Position numbers and translations under genes: made by a program | Assembly (NCBI GenBank): GCA_036783645.1 | Contig: DAIPWT010000011.1 | Span: 18,542-82,541 of the forward strand | Source of the DNA: UBA4732 sp002404095 | GTDB taxonomy: Bacteria; Planctomycetota; Planctomycetia; Gemmatales; Gemmataceae | Reading direction: 5' to 3' | Length of the DNA stretch: 64,000 bases | In this document: positions 54,033 through 62,336 of the stretch, piece after piece | Position numbering within the stretch: the first letter of the stretch is position 1 | Layout of the letters: every line of letters begins with the position of its first letter | The notes under the pieces: model-generated | The model's database searches: none | Told to the model about the DNA's origin: nothing | What the model saw: the letters and a program-made list of their open reading frames with translations, nothing else

Positions 54033-54236
54033 AACCTGTTCCTCCCGGGCAATCGTTTAGCCGCGACCGACAGGGGACCGCGACAAGGGGCGGGACGTTA
54101 CTCCTTCGCCCTCACCCGGTCAAGGGGAACGGGAACAAGTGGGTGTGCCTCCCGATTTAGGCATCCGCGCCGATCTGCTCCCTCCCCCCTTGTGGGGGAG
54201 TGTTGGGGTGGGCTGATGAAAGCCCACGGTACTGTT
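54033..54236. other. Intergenic stretch with a half-palindrome
   Basis: No gene is supported. It holds a half copy of the GTTTAGCCGCG element (54055-54083) and a short CTCCCCC/GGGGGAG hairpin near 54182-54200. It lies between the SYLF gene and the transposase remnant. Confidence 0.5.
54055..54083. repeat. GTTTAGCCGCG-family element, half copy
   Basis: One arm of the element family found complete at 8806-8876. Here it lies upstream of the SYLF gene. Confidence 0.7.
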
Positions 54237-54680
54237 TCATGCGGGTTTTGTTGCGCTGCCCGCAAAGGCCATCTTGCGTTGACCGAACAGGGTCGGGGCC
54301 AAATGCTCCTTGCACCACTCGTAAATCCGTTGGGTACCACTGTGTCGCATGGCTTCCGCGACCGCCTGGGTGGTGGTTTGGGCCAGCAAGGCCCCAAACC
54401 CCAGTAGCAAGCTCGTAAAGCCTCCCCGCGCCTGCTGCTTCTCCAAGTGCTTGAATCGCCCAAAGCAAGATTCCAACACCTCCGTACTTCTCGGCAAGCG
54501 TTCGCCCGGACGGACACGCCTGGCCTGCTCCGCCACGAACGCCGTCAATTCTTCGCCCAGGCGTGCGCTGCTGGCGCTCCGCCCGCAACGCCGCGGCCGC
54601 GCCGCGGTACACTCCCTGACGATTGACAAACGCCACCGTGACATTCACCACGGTTTGCCACTCGCTCCACATCGGCCGCG
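54237..54680 (-). pseudogene. Transposase remnant, frameshifted
   Basis: The last 105 residues of the frame ending at 54237 look like a transposase C-terminus: S-T-E-V-L-E-S-C-F-G-R-F-K-H-L-E-K-Q-Q-A-R-G-G-F and later W-C-K-E-H-L-A-P-T-L-F-G-Q-R-K. The preceding part (W-S-E-W-Q-T-V-V-N-V-T-V-A-F-V-N-R-Q-G) lies in another frame, so a frameshift occurred near 54575. The N-terminal catalytic portion is absent. I read it as a decayed insertion sequence; no terminal repeats were recognised. Confidence 0.6.
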
Positions 54681-54906
54681 AACTCCGGCAACGTGTGAGC
54701 GTCTTTTCAGTTGGTGGAGCAAATGTACAGTGTTATCTGCTTTCCCCTGAAATAAGGCCGGTGACATCGCATTGTCAGTGATCGTTGACCGGGCGACAGC
54801 CCTGCAGCGCGTGCAACACAAGCAGGCGCGCCGCTCCAAGTGCCTTGAAAACAGCCTAAAATCTCTGTGGCTGTACTGTACAAAGATTCCACCAACTTTT
54901 CAGCTG

Positions 54907-54935
54907 CTCACACCGAGTGTGCCGGCCCTTATAAT
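54907..54935 (+). promoter_or_regulatory. Candidate promoter of the leuA leader transcript
   Basis: A perfect TATAAT at 54930-54935 stands 17 bases after CTCACA (4 of 6 matches to TTGACA). Transcription would begin near 54943, about 80 bases before the leader peptide. Such a -10 is rare in this GC-rich sequence. Confidence 0.5.
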
Positions 54936-55021
54936 TCCTGTTGCCATTTATGCCCGCGGCTATTAGATTACACTCATAGTTTTTTGAAAATAGGCGCCGG
55001 CCTTCGCCCCGCGAGCCACCG

Positions 55022-55081
55022 ATGCTCACTTTCACCATTCCGCTTCTGGACTTGCTTAACCTCTCCGATGGGGGGTCTTAG
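55022..55081 (+). CDS. Leucine-rich leader peptide of leuA (attenuator)
   Basis: A 19-codon frame from ATG 55022 to TAG 55079-55081: M-L-T-F-T-I-P-L-L-D-L-L-N-L followed by S-D-G-G-S. Six of 19 codons are Leu, five of them within seven codons. It lies 94 bases before leuA and 37 before an intrinsic terminator. This is the arrangement of ribosome-mediated attenuation: with charged tRNA-Leu scarce, the ribosome stalls on the Leu codons and the terminator fails to form. No strong ribosome-binding site is visible before the ATG. Confidence 0.7.
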   Translation: MLTFTIPLLDLLNLSDGGS

Positions 55082-55117
55082 GCGCGCTTTCAGCTTGCAT
55101 CAAGTTTCGCTGAGCGA

Positions 55118-55151
55118 CCCTGGGACCTTTGGCCCGGGGTTTTTTCTTTTT
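55118..55151 (+). terminator. Intrinsic terminator (attenuator) ahead of leuA
   Basis: Stem CCCTGGG (55118-55124) with CCCGGGG (55133-55139), one G-U pair and an inner CC/GG pairing, followed by TTTTTT-C-TTTTT. GGGGTC in the last leader-peptide codons (from about 55071) can pair with GACCC (55116-55120), the left arm, and so compete with the terminator. Confidence 0.75.
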
Positions 55152-55174
55152 CTGGAGTCTTGGAGTCCCTTAAC

Positions 55175-56761
55175 ATGGCCGACGACCGCCTCATCATCTT
55201 CGACACCACGCTGCGCGACGGCGAACAGTCCCCTGGCGCCAGCATGAACCTCTCCGAGAAACTTGAGGTCGCCCGCGCCCTTAAGGAACTTGGCGTGGAT
55301 GTGATCGAGGCCGGTTTTCCCATCGCCTCGCCCGGCGACTTCGAGGCCGTCCAAGCCATCGCGCGCCAGGTCGAAGGGCCGATCATCTGCGGTCTCGCCC
55401 GCTGCAGCGCCGGCGACATCGACCGCGCCTGGGGCGCCCTGACCGATGCGGCCCGGCCGCGCATCCATGTGTTTCTCGCCACGAGTTCCATTCACCGCGA
55501 GTTCAAGCTCAAGATGGCCAAGGATGAGATCATCCGGCGGGCCGTCGAGGCCGTCCAGCGCGCCAAGGCCGTCTGCGAGGACGTGGAGTTTTCCCCCGAA
55601 GACGCGGCGCGCACGGAATTGGATTTTCTCGCGGAGGTCGTCGAGCGCGTCGTCGAAGTCGGCGCCACTACCGTAAATATCCCTGACACCGTGGGCTATG
55701 CGGTGCCGAGTCAGTACGCCGCCGCCATCGCCCACCTCAAAAAGCACGTTCGCGGCATCGACAACGTCGTCATCAGCGTCCACTGCCACAACGACCTGGG
55801 CATGGCGGTCGCCAATAGCTTGGCCGCCATCCAAGAAGGCGCTCGTCAGGTCGAATGCACCATCAACGGCCTCGGCGAGCGCGCAGGCAACTGCGCGCTC
55901 GAAGAAATCGTCATGGCCTTGCGCACCCGCAAGGATTACTTCCAGCTGGACACTAAGATCAACACGCGCAAGCTCTACCATACGAGCCGGCTGGTGTCGC
56001 ACGTGACGGGCATTCAGGTCCAGCGCAACAAAGCGATTGTCGGCCAGAACGCCTTCGCTCACGAAGCCGGCATTCACCAGGATGGGATGCTCAAGGATCG
56101 TTCCACCTACGAGATCATGAATCCGCAAGACGTGGGCCTGCCGCAGACGGAACTGGTGCTGGGCAAGCACAGCGGCCGCGCGGCCCTGCGCCAGCGGGTG
56201 ATCGATCTCGGCTATCATTTGGACGATACCCAGCTCCAAAAAGTATTTGAATCGTTCAAGGTGCTGGCGGATCGCAAAAAGAACATCTACGACGCCGACA
56301 TTGAGGCGCTGGCGGAGGCGCAGATTCACAGCGGCGCCGGCGAAGCGGGGCCAGCCGTCTGGACGTTGGAGGCGATCACCTGCAACGCTGGCTCGGCGAC
56401 AATCCCGTCGGCCGTCGTCTGCTTGTGGAACCAGGACGGCAGCATCCACCGCGAGGCCAGCCTCGGCGACGGCCCCGTGGACGCGGTGTTCAAGGCCATT
56501 GAACGAATTACCGGCGTCGAGGTGACGCTGCGCGACTACCGCATCCGCAGCGTGACGGTCGGCGAAGACGCCCAGGGCGAGGCCCATATCGAGGCTGATT
56601 TCAATGGCCGTACCATCTCCGGCCGGGCGGTGAACACGGATGTGATCGAGGCGAGTGCGCTGGCGTTCCTCCAGGTCATCAACCGTATCGTGTCGCGCCA
56701 GGCGGCCGGCGAGCGGATTATGCCGACACACAATCCGCCAGCGGAGACGGTTTCTGCGTAG
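55175..56761 (+). CDS. leuA: 2-isopropylmalate synthase LeuA
   Basis: LeuA condenses acetyl-CoA and 2-oxoisovalerate, the first step committed to leucine. The 528-residue protein has the catalytic barrel at about 4-280 with F-D-T-T-L-R-D-G-E-Q-S-P-G at the N-terminus and the metal-binding H-C-H-N-D-L-G-M-A near 207, then a linker and the C-terminal regulatory domain (about 395-510) that binds leucine. Length is normal. GGAG at 55162-55165 precedes ATG 55175. Expression is probably controlled by the upstream leader. The TAG stop (56759-56761) is part of a palindromic element. Confidence 0.96.
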   Translation: MADDRLIIFDTTLRDGEQSPGASMNLSEKLEVARALKELGVDVIEAGFPIASPGDFEAVQAIARQVEGPIICGLARCSAGDIDRAWGALTDAARPRIHVFLATSSIHREFKLKMAKDEIIRRAVEAVQRAKAVCEDVEFSPEDAARTELDFLAEVVERVVEVGATTVNIPDTVGYAVPSQYAAAIAHLKKHVRGIDNVVISVHCHNDLGMAVANSLAAIQEGARQVECTINGLGERAGNCALEEIVMALRTRKDYFQLDTKINTRKLYHTSRLVSHVTGIQVQRNKAIVGQNAFAHEAGIHQDGMLKDRSTYEIMNPQDVGLPQTELVLGKHSGRAALRQRVIDLGYHLDDTQLQKVFESFKVLADRKKNIYDADIEALAEAQIHSGAGEAGPAVWTLEAITCNAGSATIPSAVVCLWNQDGSIHREASLGDGPVDAVFKAIERITGVEVTLRDYRIRSVTVGEDAQGEAHIEADFNGRTISGRAVNTDVIEASALAFLQVINRIVSRQAAGERIMPTHNPPAETVSA

Positions 56762-56842
56762 GGTGGGTCGAACGTACTCGTGAGACCCACCGGACCCTCG
56801 CGCGACATGGTGGGTCTCACGAGTACGTTCGACCCACCCTAC
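56758..56842. repeat. Palindromic element, perfect 34-bp arms, holding the leuA stop
   Basis: Arms 56758-56791 and 56809-56842 match exactly. The outer ends read G-TA-GGGTGGG and CCCACCC-TA-C, so the core is flanked by TA. The leuA TAG is the TA plus the first G of the core. Confidence 0.92.
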
Positions 56843-56923
56843 ATCGTGGTACGCCATCTCAACTGGGGCGGACTGCTAGATGACCGCTTCGTAAGTCCCC
56901 TGCCAGTAAAAGGTAGCCGCATT

Positions 56924-56967
56924 CGCCAGAATGCGGGTCGTCGCACCCGCATTCTGGCGAATGCGGC
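56924..56967. repeat. Short palindrome (ATTCGCCAGAATGCG)
   Basis: Inverted repeat around CGGGTCGTCGCACCCG: GTAGCCGCATTCGCCAGAATGC on the left (from about 56913) and its complement to about 56972. It lies between the convergent ends of leuA and the flotillin gene. Confidence 0.75.
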
Positions 56968-57008
56968 TACGAGTCAGTGGCGAAGGACTTACGAAATGGT
57001 CATCTAGG

Positions 57009-58616
57009 TCATCCCTTCGGCGTCGGCGGCGCCGAACCGGCCGCCGCGCCGTTCATCGGTTCCGCGTCCGGGGTCAAGCGAGCGAAATACTCCGGCACTT
57101 CCACCCCGCCGACGTCCTTCATGACTTGCATGAGCGGCGGCAAGGTGCGAGCCATGCTCTGGAGGAAGCGGGCCGTGTTGCTCTGCCCATCGCCGAGAGT
57201 CGATCCGTTCTCCCAGACGACCACCTTGTCGAACTTGATGTTGGAAATGGCCTTGGCCGCCGTTTCGGCCAGTACGTCCAGGTGTTCCAGCATGAGCATC
57301 TGGAACGCCTGCTGGGCGCCGCCGCACGCCTCGATGATGCGCTGGAGGCCCTCGCCCTTTTTGGCCAGGATTTCGTAGTTGCCCTTGGCCTCCGCTTGCA
57401 GCTTGGCGAAAATGGCGGACGCCTGGCCCTCGGCTTCGATGCGGCGCTTTTCCGCCTCCGCTTCCGCCTCGACGATGACCTTGGCCTTCTCGGCCTTGGC
57501 CGGGGCTTCCACCGCGGCCCGGCGCTCGGCCTCCACCCGCGCGGCCTGTGCCAGGGCGGCCTTGGCCATGGCCCGGTTCTGGGCCTCCTGCACCGCGGCC
57601 TCAGCTTCGCGCTTGCGCGTCTCGCCCAACTGGAAGGATTCCGCCTGTTTCACCTGCAAAGCGGCCTGGGCCGCGGCGACCTCCGCCTGGGCCAGGTTCT
57701 CGCCGGTGATCGCCTTGGCGTTGGCGTCGGCCAGGGCGATACGCATGGTCCGCTCGGCGTCCTTGACCTGGGCGTCGCGCTCGAAGGCCGCTGTCTGCTC
57801 GCCCACTTTCTGTTCCTTGTCCAGCTGGGCGATGCGCACCGCCTGTTCGCGCTGGGCTTCGTGGATGCCGATCTCGCGCAGTTTGTTGGCGTTGGCCACC
57901 TGGATGCTCTTCTCGCGCTGGGCCTCGGCCACGCCGATGGCGCCCATTTTCTCTTGCTGGGCCACGTCGATGGTCGCCTGCTGCACAGCCTGCGAGGCTG
58001 CCTTCTTGCCAATCGCCTGAATGTAACCGGATTCGTCGGTGATGTCGGTGATGTTGACGTTGATCAGCACCAGGCCGATCTTCCTCAACTCCGGCTCCAA
58101 CGACGTCTGGATGTTCTGGAGGAATTGCTCGCGGTGGCGGTTGATGTCTTCGATGCGCATCGAGGCGATCACCTGGCGCATTTGGCCGAAGATGATGTGT
58201 TCGGCCTGCTGCTTGACCGCCTCGGTGTTCAGCCCGAGCAGACGGATGGCGGCGTTCTGCATCAGTTGCGGTTCGGTGCCGATGGCGACCGTGAAGACGC
58301 TGGGCACGTTGACACGGATATTTTCGATGGACAGGGCGCCTTTGAGGGGAACCTCGATCTGGATCGGCTCCAGGTTGAGGAAGCTATAGTCCTGGATCAT
58401 CGGCATGACGAAGGCGGCGCCGCCGTGAATGCACTGCGAGGTGTTGCCGCGGCCCACCTTGCCGAAAATCACAAGGATGCGGTTGCTCGGGCAGCGCTTG
58501 AACTGCTTGATCATCATCATGAGGAAGGTGAAAAACACCGCCGCCACGGCGGCGACGAGCAGCACCGGCCAGGGGTTGTCCATCAACCATTCGGCGAACA
58601 AAGCGGTCTTAAACAT
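57009..58616 (-). CDS. Flotillin-like SPFH/Band-7 protein
   Basis: Flotillins form oligomeric scaffolds in ordered membrane regions. The 535-residue protein has an N-terminal membrane helix (about 14-36, V-L-L-V-A-A-V-A-A-V-F-F-T-F-L), the SPFH domain (about 40-215, I-L-V-I-F-G-K-V-G-R, I-E-V-P-L-K-G-A-L-S-I-E) and a long Ala/Glu-rich coiled coil (about 215-425, A-E-A-Q-R-E-K-S, A-E-A-E-A-E-K-R-R-I-E-A-E-G-Q-A), then a flexible tail. It starts 8 bases inside the end of the NfeD-like gene, the usual flotillin partner, so the two are translated together. Confidence 0.92.
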   Translation of the reverse strand: MFKTALFAEWLMDNPWPVLLVAAVAAVFFTFLMMMIKQFKRCPSNRILVIFGKVGRGNTSQCIHGGAAFVMPMIQDYSFLNLEPIQIEVPLKGALSIENIRVNVPSVFTVAIGTEPQLMQNAAIRLLGLNTEAVKQQAEHIIFGQMRQVIASMRIEDINRHREQFLQNIQTSLEPELRKIGLVLINVNITDITDESGYIQAIGKKAASQAVQQATIDVAQQEKMGAIGVAEAQREKSIQVANANKLREIGIHEAQREQAVRIAQLDKEQKVGEQTAAFERDAQVKDAERTMRIALADANAKAITGENLAQAEVAAAQAALQVKQAESFQLGETRKREAEAAVQEAQNRAMAKAALAQAARVEAERRAAVEAPAKAEKAKVIVEAEAEAEKRRIEAEGQASAIFAKLQAEAKGNYEILAKKGEGLQRIIEACGGAQQAFQMLMLEHLDVLAETAAKAISNIKFDKVVVWENGSTLGDGQSNTARFLQSMARTLPPLMQVMKDVGGVEVPEYFARLTPDAEPMNGAAAGSAPPTPKG

Positions 58617-59199
58617 GGTAATTACTCTCGACGACGTTGGCAGGGCGGACTTCGACGGTATCGGGGCCGACCACGGACACCACCACGATCTTGGCGCCGG
58701 TGGGCAGTTCATTCTCGGCCGTGATCGCCTGGTATTCCATGGTGCGGTTTTGCAGGGTCAGGGTGACTTTGCCGGCGCCGGCTTTGCGGCCAGGGATGGT
58801 CAAGTACACGGTTCCGCTCTGGCCTACGGATCGCTCCACGTGAACGGTGCCGTCAGATCGGAGGCCGCGCAAGGCGCGCATCATCTGGGCCACTAGGACC
58901 AGGGCGCCGGCGCCGGCGGCCGCCGCGATCGCCAGGGCCAGGGGCGGCTGCGCCTTGCCGGCGGTAGCCGTCAACCCGGCCAGGCCGAAAAACGTCAAGG
59001 CGGCCACGATGGTACGAAACGTAAGGAGGCCGGCGAACCACGACGATTCGTGGTCGTGGCCGGGTTCATGAGAACCGAAGTCGTGCTCTCCGTGCGCGAA
59101 GAAGTCGTGATGGCCGCCTAATCCCAGGGCCGTCAGCACCACTTGGCACAGCAAGAGTGTACCGCCGATGGCGGCGCAGATGATGAAGATGGTATCCAT
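58609..59199 (-). CDS. NfeD-like membrane protein with His-rich loop
   Basis: A 196-residue partner of the flotillin, comparable to the NfeD-type YuaF of Bacillus. It has a hydrophobic N-terminal helix (1-25), a His/Asp/Glu-rich loop (about 27-52, G-G-H-H-D-F-F-A-H-G-E-H-D-F then H-E-P-G-H-D-H-E), two further membrane segments (about 56-112) and a C-terminal OB-type beta domain (about 118-190, G-Q-S-G-T-V-Y-L-T-I-P). The His-rich loop suggests metal binding; this is inference. ATG 59199 chosen; the open frame extends 48 codons upstream without protein character. Confidence 0.8.
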   Translation of the reverse strand: MDTIFIICAAIGGTLLLCQVVLTALGLGGHHDFFAHGEHDFGSHEPGHDHESSWFAGLLTFRTIVAALTFFGLAGLTATAGKAQPPLALAIAAAAGAGALVLVAQMMRALRGLRSDGTVHVERSVGQSGTVYLTIPGRKAGAGKVTLTLQNRTMEYQAITAENELPTGAKIVVVSVVGPDTVEVRPANVVESNYHV

Positions 59200-59529
59200 A
59201 GCCAACCGCTTCCCTTGAAAAAGCCGGCGCGACGAAACGCACCCGCTCGCCACTGCGTTAGTGCTTCTAAAGAGTATTCGGTCCTTTCGGCTTAATCTTC
59301 GCCGATATTTCCGATACGGATGGCTTTCCGGCCATTCTCCCAAAGTCTACCCGTGTCAGACAATAGCCGCAACGAATTTCCCCGCCATCGACCTGTCTCG
59401 CTTTACCGTCGATCCCATCTTTTCCGTGTACGACGCCGGGCGGAACGGGGGCGGAGTGGCCGAAACCGATTCCTGCGCCCTGGTGATGGCCGACACAGAG
59501 GCCGCGGCGTACAATTCCGTGCAGGTATT
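59200..59529. other. Divergent intergenic region upstream of the thiamine operon
   Basis: About 330 bases between the NfeD-like gene and the TPP riboswitch. No gene is supported; a long open frame crosses it but continues into the riboswitch. A possible -10 element TACAAT lies at 59510-59515, which would start the RNA near 59522, just before the riboswitch; its -35 is weak. Confidence 0.5.
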
Positions 59530-59618
59530 CGCTAGGGGTGTCCGCGGCCAAGGCATGGCACGCGGGCTGAGAACAAACCCTTGGGACCTGATCCGGTTCA
59601 TACCGGCGTAGGGAAGCG
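59530..59618 (+). ncRNA. TPP riboswitch (THI element)
   Basis: Conserved blocks occur in order: AGGGGTG (59534-59540), GGCTGAGA (59565-59572), ACCCTTGGGACCTGATC (59577-59593), ACCGGCGTAGGGAA (59602-59615). The closing stem P1 pairs CGCT 59530-59533 with AGCG 59615-59618. The start codon of the next gene is at 59621 and its only purine-rich site (GGGAAG, 59611-59616) is part of the riboswitch, so control is probably at translation initiation: TPP binding would hide the site. Confidence 0.93.
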
Positions 59619-59620
59619 AC

Positions 59621-60052
59621 ATGGCCGACTTGCTGGAACTGCTGCGCGTTTTATTCTGGTACGTCGGCGTCTTCGTCGTCCTGGGCGGGGTGAACTCGCT
59701 GCTGGCCGCTCTTGCCTTTCGCATCAACCTCGGCGCCGCCGAGTTCCCGATGGAAACCCGCGAATACTGGACGCGCTCCTTCCTGACCGGCTTCGCCCTC
59801 TCCGCCTATATTTTCGTTGTCGCCTTCTTCTCGCTGATCCTGGTTTCTCGTACCTCTTATGCTCTCTTCGGGATCTTTATGATCCCTTATCCGATCTTGG
59901 CCGTCTATCTCTACAATTGGGCCTACGCTCTCGACGACCTGCTCGAAGGGTTCAAACTGTTTCTGCTCCACCATGTTCCGCTGCTCCTTGTTTTGGCCCT
60001 CGGTTTCGCCTTCATCAACGTCGCCAGTTTCATCAAGTTCGTGGCGCCTTGA
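59621..60052 (+). CDS. Unknown membrane protein directly under TPP riboswitch
   Basis: A 143-residue integral membrane protein I do not recognise. Four hydrophobic segments are visible, at about 8-33 (L-F-W-Y-V-G-V-F-V-V-L-G-G-V-N), 53-75, 78-98 (F-G-I-F-M-I-P-Y-P-I-L-A-V-Y-L-Y-N-W) and 112-138. Conserved-looking polar residues include N25 and a W-A-Y-A-L-D-D loop near 99-105. It is the first gene after the TPP riboswitch and ends 30 bases before thiC, so it is almost surely thiamine-regulated. A role in transport of thiamine or a precursor is plausible, but a chance passenger cannot be excluded. Confidence 0.75.
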   Translation: MADLLELLRVLFWYVGVFVVLGGVNSLLAALAFRINLGAAEFPMETREYWTRSFLTGFALSAYIFVVAFFSLILVSRTSYALFGIFMIPYPILAVYLYNWAYALDDLLEGFKLFLLHHVPLLLVLALGFAFINVASFIKFVAP

Positions 60053-60082
60053 TTGCGCTTTTTCATCGAAAGGCTGTCTACC

Positions 60083-61402
60083 ATGACGCAAATGGAATCC
60101 GCTCGCAAGGGCGTCGTCACCGACGAGATGCGTTACGTCGCCGAGCGCGAAGACCTTGACGCCGAGTTGATCCGCGATGAGGTCGCGCGTGGTCGCATGG
60201 TCATCCCGGCCAACAAGGTCCATCTAACCAAACGGCTGGAGCCGATGGGCATCGGCATCGCCTCGAAATGCAAGATCAACGCCAACATCGGCAACTCCGC
60301 CGTCGTTAGCAAGATCGACGACGAGTTGGAGAAACTGCACACCGCCGTCCATCTTGGCAGCGATACGGTGATGGACCTGTCCACCGGCGGCGACATCGAC
60401 GCCATCCGCCAGGCCATCATCGACGCCTCGCCCGTGCCCATCGGCACCGTGCCGATTTACCAGATCATCCAAAACGTCAAGGACGTGGCTGACATCACGC
60501 CGCGCATGATGCTCGACATGGTGGAACATCAGGCCCAACAGGGCGTCGATTACATGACCATCCACGCCGGCGTCCTGTTGGAGTATTTGCCGCTAACGAC
60601 AAAGCGCATTACCGGCATCGTCAGTCGCGGTGGCGCCCTGATGGGGGCGTGGATGCTCCAGCGCCACGAACAGAATCCGTGGTACACGCACTTCGACGAG
60701 TTGTCGGAGATCTTAAAGGCGTATGACGTGACCTACAGCCTGGGCGACGGCTTGCGGCCGGGCTGCCTGGCGGACGCCAACGACGCGGCGCAGTTCGCGG
60801 AGTTGAAGACGCTAGGAGAACTGACGCTCAAAGCGTGGAAGCACGACGTTCAGACGATGATCGAGGGGCCGGGCCACATCCCAATGCACCTGGTCAAGAT
60901 GAACGTGGAGAAGGAGCGCGAGTTGTGCCATGAGGCGCCGTTCTACGTCCTCGGCCCGCTGGTGACGGACGTGGCGCCGGGGTACGACCATATCACGTCG
61001 GCGATTGGCGCCGCGATAGCCGGCGAGGCGGGCGCCGCGATGCTTTGCTATGTCACGCCCAAAGAACATCTTGGATTGCCGAATAAAGACGACGTGAGGC
61101 AGGGCGTGATCGCGTACAAGATCGCGGCTCACGCGGCGGACATCGCCCGCGGCCGGAAGAACGCCCGCAACCGCGACGACGAATTGTCGAAGGCGCGGTT
61201 CGAGTTCGACTGGAACCGGCAGTTTGAGTTGTCGCTCGACCCGGAGACGGCGCGGGCGATGCACGACGAGACGCTGCCTCAAGAGGTGTTTAAGTCGGCG
61301 AAGTTCTGTTCGATGTGTGGGCCGAAGTTCTGCTCGATGAAAGTGACGCAGGACATCCGCAAGATGGCGGCGAAGGGCGAACTGCCGATGGCGGCGAAAT
61401 GA
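60083..61402 (+). CDS. thiC: Phosphomethylpyrimidine synthase ThiC
   Basis: ThiC is a radical-SAM enzyme that turns aminoimidazole ribotide into the pyrimidine phosphate (HMP-P) of thiamine. The 439-residue protein has the family blocks N-A-N-I-G-N-S near residue 74, D-L-S-T-G-G-D-I near 103, E-G-P-G-H-I-P near 273 and the C-terminal cluster motif C-S-M-C-G-P-K-F-C near 416-424. It is the short bacterial form. GAAAGG stands about nine bases before ATG 60083. It is second in the riboswitch-controlled unit. The product would feed the ThiD2-ThiE protein encoded at the end of the window. Confidence 0.96.
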   Translation: MTQMESARKGVVTDEMRYVAEREDLDAELIRDEVARGRMVIPANKVHLTKRLEPMGIGIASKCKINANIGNSAVVSKIDDELEKLHTAVHLGSDTVMDLSTGGDIDAIRQAIIDASPVPIGTVPIYQIIQNVKDVADITPRMMLDMVEHQAQQGVDYMTIHAGVLLEYLPLTTKRITGIVSRGGALMGAWMLQRHEQNPWYTHFDELSEILKAYDVTYSLGDGLRPGCLADANDAAQFAELKTLGELTLKAWKHDVQTMIEGPGHIPMHLVKMNVEKERELCHEAPFYVLGPLVTDVAPGYDHITSAIGAAIAGEAGAAMLCYVTPKEHLGLPNKDDVRQGVIAYKIAAHAADIARGRKNARNRDDELSKARFEFDWNRQFELSLDPETARAMHDETLPQEVFKSAKFCSMCGPKFCSMKVTQDIRKMAAKGELPMAAK

Positions 61403-61405
61403 AGC

Positions 61406-61487
61406 ATAGGACATATAGGACGCATGGGACTTATAGGACGCGGAGTCCTATAAGTCCCATGCGTCCTATATGTCCTATTCCTTTTTT
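61406..61487. terminator. Long palindrome with T-run between thiC and aldolase genes
   Basis: Perfect 34-bp arms (61406-61439 and 61445-61478) around GCGGA, followed by CCTTTTTT at 61480-61487. It can terminate thiC transcripts. The repeated TATAGGAC units and arm length also match the dispersed palindromic elements, so it may have arisen as one. Confidence 0.8.
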
Positions 61488-62285
61488 CTAGTATTTCGCA
61501 GTCGTTTCCGTCTTTCCGCGTAGGCCCAGCTTCTGCACCACGTCATTCATTCCATCAAGCATCATCTTCAACTCGCTGACCACCGCCACGAATTGCCACC
61601 CTTCCTCGATCCGATGTTTCGCCTCCTCCGCGTTCATGCAGTGCAGTCCTGGCGCGACGCCGTGCTTGCGGCACGTCGCCAGGATGTGCTTCATGGCTTC
61701 GGCCGTGGCGTCGCCGCTTGGCGGCTTGCCGTCCTTGCCGCGCATACTGGCCGCGAGATCGTTAGGGCCGACGAAGATGGCGTCGATGCCGGGCACGGAG
61801 AAAATGGCGTCAGCGTCCTCGACGGCTTGGATGTGTTCGCACTGGAGTACGACGAGTATTTCCTCGTCGGCGTGAGCGAAATAATCGACGGCGCTGGTCT
61901 GGAAGTTCATGGCGTGGACTGCCCCTCCGACGCTGCGGTTGCCGGTTGGCGGATATTTGGCAGCGGCGACGGCGGCGATCGCCTCCTCACGGCTGTTGAC
62001 CATCGGCACGACGATGCCATGCGCGCCGTTGTCGAGGACGCGCTTGATGTGGTCGTGACGGTTGGCCGGCACGCGCGCCAGGGCGGTGCAGCCAGCGTCG
62101 GCGATGGAGGCGAACATATGGGTGGCCGTCTCCCAATCGACGAGACTATGTTCGATATCGACGGTCAGCCAGGCGAAGCCGCTGCGGGCGAGAAACCGTG
62201 TGGCGGTGATGCTGCCGAGCGAGAGCCACGTCCCCACGGACGGACGGCCCGCTTTCAACGCCTGCTTGACCGGATTGGGTCGCAT
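61488..62285 (-). CDS. HpcH/HpaI family aldolase
   Basis: A 265-residue class II aldolase of the HpcH/HpaI family, which cleaves 2-keto-3-deoxy acids to pyruvate and an aldehyde with a divalent metal. Marks: K-x-G-R-P-S-V-G-T-W near residue 11, W-L-T-V-D-I-E-H-S near 38, R-V-P-A near 67, a metal-binding Glu in L-Q-C-E near 142 and Asp in V-G-P-N-D-L-A near 168. GAGGA precedes ATG 62285. The open frame upstream passes through a palindromic element. It follows thiE on the same strand; a link to thiamine is not implied. Confidence 0.87.
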   Translation of the reverse strand: MRPNPVKQALKAGRPSVGTWLSLGSITATRFLARSGFAWLTVDIEHSLVDWETATHMFASIADAGCTALARVPANRHDHIKRVLDNGAHGIVVPMVNSREEAIAAVAAAKYPPTGNRSVGGAVHAMNFQTSAVDYFAHADEEILVVLQCEHIQAVEDADAIFSVPGIDAIFVGPNDLAASMRGKDGKPPSGDATAEAMKHILATCRKHGVAPGLHCMNAEEAKHRIEEGWQFVAVVSELKMMLDGMNDVVQKLGLRGKTETTAKY

Positions 62286-62336
62286 GATGAATCCTCGGAG
62301 GGAGGGCGGTGCAGGGAGATTATACGAACCGCCCGC

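Noticed and set aside
55100..56857. A 585-codon minus-strand frame opposite leuA
   Set aside because: Antisense shadow of leuA, with low-complexity Val/Asp/Ala-rich sequence.
56931..58724. A 597-codon open frame on the + strand opposite the flotillin gene
   Set aside because: It is the antisense shadow of a well-supported gene. High GC and Ala/Glu repeats keep it open, and its sequence has no family character.
59261..59611. A 116-codon + strand frame upstream of the thiamine operon
   Set aside because: It runs through most of the TPP riboswitch and has no ribosome-binding site or family resemblance.
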